Positions 62,353-64,000 of a DNA stretch of 64,000 nucleotides are shown here, one piece after another. The DNA is from Acidobacteriota bacterium. GTDB lineage: Bacteria; Acidobacteriota; Blastocatellia; Pyrinomonadales; Pyrinomonadaceae. Made by a program: the position numbers and the translations under genes. The stretch spans positions 496,001 through 560,000 of the forward strand of contig JAIVJV010000009.1 of assembly GCA_020199835.1 (NCBI GenBank), written 5' to 3'. The notes under the pieces were generated by a model that saw only the letters and a list, made by a program, of their open reading frames with translations, did no database searches and was not told the DNA's origin. The number at the start of each line of letters is the position of its first letter. Position 1 is the first letter of the stretch.

Positions 62353-63846
62353 TCAGCGATCTTTGCCGGCGGCCTGGGCTCTGAGGAGAGGGAATTCGTC
62401 GTCGGCGGCCATGAGTGCCGTGGGGGATTCCGGAAACAGTCCACCTTCGTCGAGCGTCAACGCGCGCGCGGCTTTGTCAACGGGTTCGAGAATTTCGATC
62501 TCTTCGCCCGCGAGCGCGCCGCGCTCTTTGAAACGCCGCGCAGTCACGAGCACCCGTGTCTCAAGCGAGCGCACGCCTTTGTTATAGGATTCGAGCGCGC
62601 GGTCGAGATTGCGGCCGATGTCGTCGAAGTGATTCGTGAACACGCGGATGCGATCGTAGAGCGTCTTCGCAAGGTCGCTGACTTCCTGCGCGTTCTCCGC
62701 CATCTGTTCCTGGCGCCAACCGTAGGAAATCGCTTTGAGCAGTGCGATGAGAGTCGTCGGTGTGGCGATGATCACGTTTTGAGCCACGCCGTCTTCGATC
62801 AGTTTCGGATCGTGTTCGAGCGCGGCGCTGTAGAACGTTTCACCCGGCAGGAACAGCAACACGAACTCCGGTGTGGGTTGCACTGTTTCCCAATAGGACT
62901 TCCGGCTGAGACTCGTGATGTGCGTTCTCACCAGGCGCGCATGGTCTTTCAACCTGGCCGCGCGGATCTGCTCGTCGTTTGTAGCGATCGACTCGTAAAA
63001 CGCATCGAACGGCACCTTTGCATCGACAACAATCGTGCGTTTGCCCGGCAAGTGGACGATCAAATCCGGACGGATGCGGCAGTCTTCTCCGTTGACCGTT
63101 GACTGTTCCACAAAATCACAGTACTGAAGCATCCCGGCGAGCTCGACGACGCGGCGCAACTGAATCTCGCCCCAACGACCGCGCACGTGCGGCGCGCGCA
63201 ACGCCTTCACGAGATTTCCGGTTTCCGATTGAAGCTGCAAATGCGACTGCGCGAGTACCTTTACCTGTTCGCGCAACTCCGAATAGGCGCCGGCCCGCGT
63301 CTTTTCCAGTTCACCGATCCGGCCATCGACTTTTTCCAGCGACTCTTTGAGCGGTTTTACAAGTTCGTTGATGGCGCTCTGGCGGAGTTGGAGATCGCCT
63401 TTCGCGTGTTGCTGAAACGTTTCCAAATTTTGTTTTGCGAGATCGAGAAATGAACGGTTGTTGTTGCGCAGTGCGTCCGCGGAAAGCGCTTTGAACGCGT
63501 CGGTGAGTTTTTCTTCAGCGCTGCTGAGCAGGGCCAGCTTTTCGGCGCTGGCGCGTCGTTCATCTTCGAGACGCGTTTGCAGCGCAAGCAGGTTTGCCAG
63601 GTTGCTGGCGTTCTCGCCACGCAGGCGTTCGCTTTCGTCGCGTTCGCGATCGAGTGCGTCGGTCAGGTCGCGGAGCTGGAGTTCTTTGCCGTTGAGACGT
63701 TCGATGAGTGTGGCGCGTTCCGTTTCAGCTTCGGCGCGGCCGCGTTCGAACTGGTATCGCAGTTTAGATCGGGTAAGAACCCAGATGGAAATTGAGCCGA
63801 TGATGAAGCCCAGGGCCAACATCATCGCGGGGAGTAAAACTTCCAT
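62353..63846 (-). CDS. rmuC: RmuC-family DNA recombination protein
   Basis: A 497-residue protein. One N-terminal helix (residues 1-20, LLPAMMLALGFIIGSISIWV) is followed by a long coiled coil (about 30-190) and the RmuC domain (about 195-440) with the typical VRGRWGEIQLRRVVELAGM and IIATPTTLIALLKAISYGWR segments, a PD-(D/E)XK-like fold. RmuC limits inversion at short repeats and is linked to recombination. ATG 63846 is used since the helix begins there. It lies 88 bp upstream of the AddB-like gene on the same strand, which fits a DNA-repair cluster. Residues after 440 are not conserved. Confidence 0.9.
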   Translation of the reverse strand: MEVLLPAMMLALGFIIGSISIWVLTRSKLRYQFERGRAEAETERATLIERLNGKELQLRDLTDALDRERDESERLRGENASNLANLLALQTRLEDERRASAEKLALLSSAEEKLTDAFKALSADALRNNNRSFLDLAKQNLETFQQHAKGDLQLRQSAINELVKPLKESLEKVDGRIGELEKTRAGAYSELREQVKVLAQSHLQLQSETGNLVKALRAPHVRGRWGEIQLRRVVELAGMLQYCDFVEQSTVNGEDCRIRPDLIVHLPGKRTIVVDAKVPFDAFYESIATNDEQIRAARLKDHARLVRTHITSLSRKSYWETVQPTPEFVLLFLPGETFYSAALEHDPKLIEDGVAQNVIIATPTTLIALLKAISYGWRQEQMAENAQEVSDLAKTLYDRIRVFTNHFDDIGRNLDRALESYNKGVRSLETRVLVTARRFKERGALAGEEIEILEPVDKAARALTLDEGGLFPESPTALMAADDEFPLLRAQAAGKDR

Positions 63847-63914
63847 GCGGCGGATTCTAACACCAAAAACCACAAATAGTGCTACAAAAACACAGGCGAC
63901 CCCCAATATGTGGG

Positions 63915-64000
63915 TCAGCGGCCAAAGGTGGCGACCATGCGTTCGTAGATTTGGCGGGTGACGCGGACGTCATTCAGGTTGTATTCGCGGATCAGTTCGA
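63915..64000 (-). CDS. C-terminal end of a probable DnaQ-like exonuclease or RNase H-like protein (continues outside)
   Basis: The minus strand reads ELIREYNLNDVRVTRQIYER, then MVATFGR and a TGA at 63915-63917. The pattern YNxNDVxVTRxIYE is the last motif (Exo III, with the catalytic Asp) of DEDD-type 3'-5' exonucleases, including RNase H-like proteins of the YprB kind. The start lies outside the window. It is 68 bp upstream of rmuC on the same strand and could belong to the same repair cluster. Confidence 0.5.
   Translation of the reverse strand, partial: ELIREYNLNDVRVTRQIYERMVATFGR

Noticed and set aside
1-64000. CRISPR arrays, phage or insertion sequences
   Set aside because: No regularly spaced repeats, cas genes, transposases or phage structural genes are visible; the only integrase-type gene is a standard-length XerD.

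Overview
The window looks like a chromosomal segment of a moderately GC-rich Gram-negative bacterium, most likely an acidobacterium. I favour the Blastocatellia side of that phylum, but this is inference from gene content. The pointers are two Oar-type TonB-dependent outer-membrane proteins with carboxypeptidase-regulatory N-termini, a VWFA-related secreted protein of the kind common in Acidobacteria, a Tricorn-like S41 protease beside secreted amidohydrolases, a FecR/Trp-rich secreted protein, and many Ser/Pro/Asn-rich secreted proteins. Almost everything is ordinary chromosomal coding sequence. I see no phage, insertion sequence, CRISPR array or rRNA. One tRNA gene (Arg, anticodon ACG) is present.

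Layout. 1-8.9 kb: end of 2-oxoglutarate dehydrogenase E1, a membrane protein coupled to a winged-helix regulator and closed by a textbook terminator, a CreD-like membrane protein, two MacB/FtsX-type permeases coupled to xerD, a DUF1990 protein, and glpD on the opposite strand. 9-19.6 kb: a FecR/DUF6600-like secreted protein behind two matching palindromes, an acetyltransferase, a TPR protein, the first Oar-type receptor, a cytoplasmic-looking subtilase with a small downstream gene, and two exported thiol-redox proteins. 19.6-27 kb: purL, a class IV aminotransferase, ppdK and mgtE. 27-29.4 kb, minus strand: a tight four-gene unit encoding a secreted Cys-rich small protein, an SdpA-like protein, an SdpB/HTTM-like membrane protein and a DUF6265 protein. 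29.6-38.4 kb: lgt, a secreted alpha/beta hydrolase operon, the second Oar-type receptor, two degraded gene remnants with intact relatives in the same window, and tRNA-Arg. 38.5-49 kb: VWFA protein, a zinc-ribbon membrane protein, a frameshifted Uma2 gene, a Tricorn-like protease with three amidohydrolase-fold proteins (two lacking the metal-binding histidines), and a BON-domain lipoprotein. 49.5-64 kb, all minus strand: YggX-like protein, Bcp peroxiredoxin, class V aminotransferase, SDR, amino-acid permease, a dienelactone hydrolase-SnoaL fusion, an AddA/AddB-type helicase-nuclease pair, RmuC and the end of a probable DnaQ-like exonuclease.

Main point of interest. The 26.9-29.4 kb operon has the gene set of a peptide-toxin maturation system of the Sdp kind (precursor, SdpA-like, SdpB-like), but its precursor is an unfamiliar 144-residue Cys-rich secreted protein with a 21-residue tandem repeat and a seven-Cys C-terminal core. 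Other points worth checking are an apparently strong excess of the palindrome TGGWCCA across the window, paired 14-bp palindromes upstream of the FecR gene, a likely leaderless transcript at about 853, metal-site-less amidohydrolases beside a Tricorn-like protease, and a cysteine lost from the likely Fe-S motif of the AddB-like subunit. All counts and alignments were made by eye.
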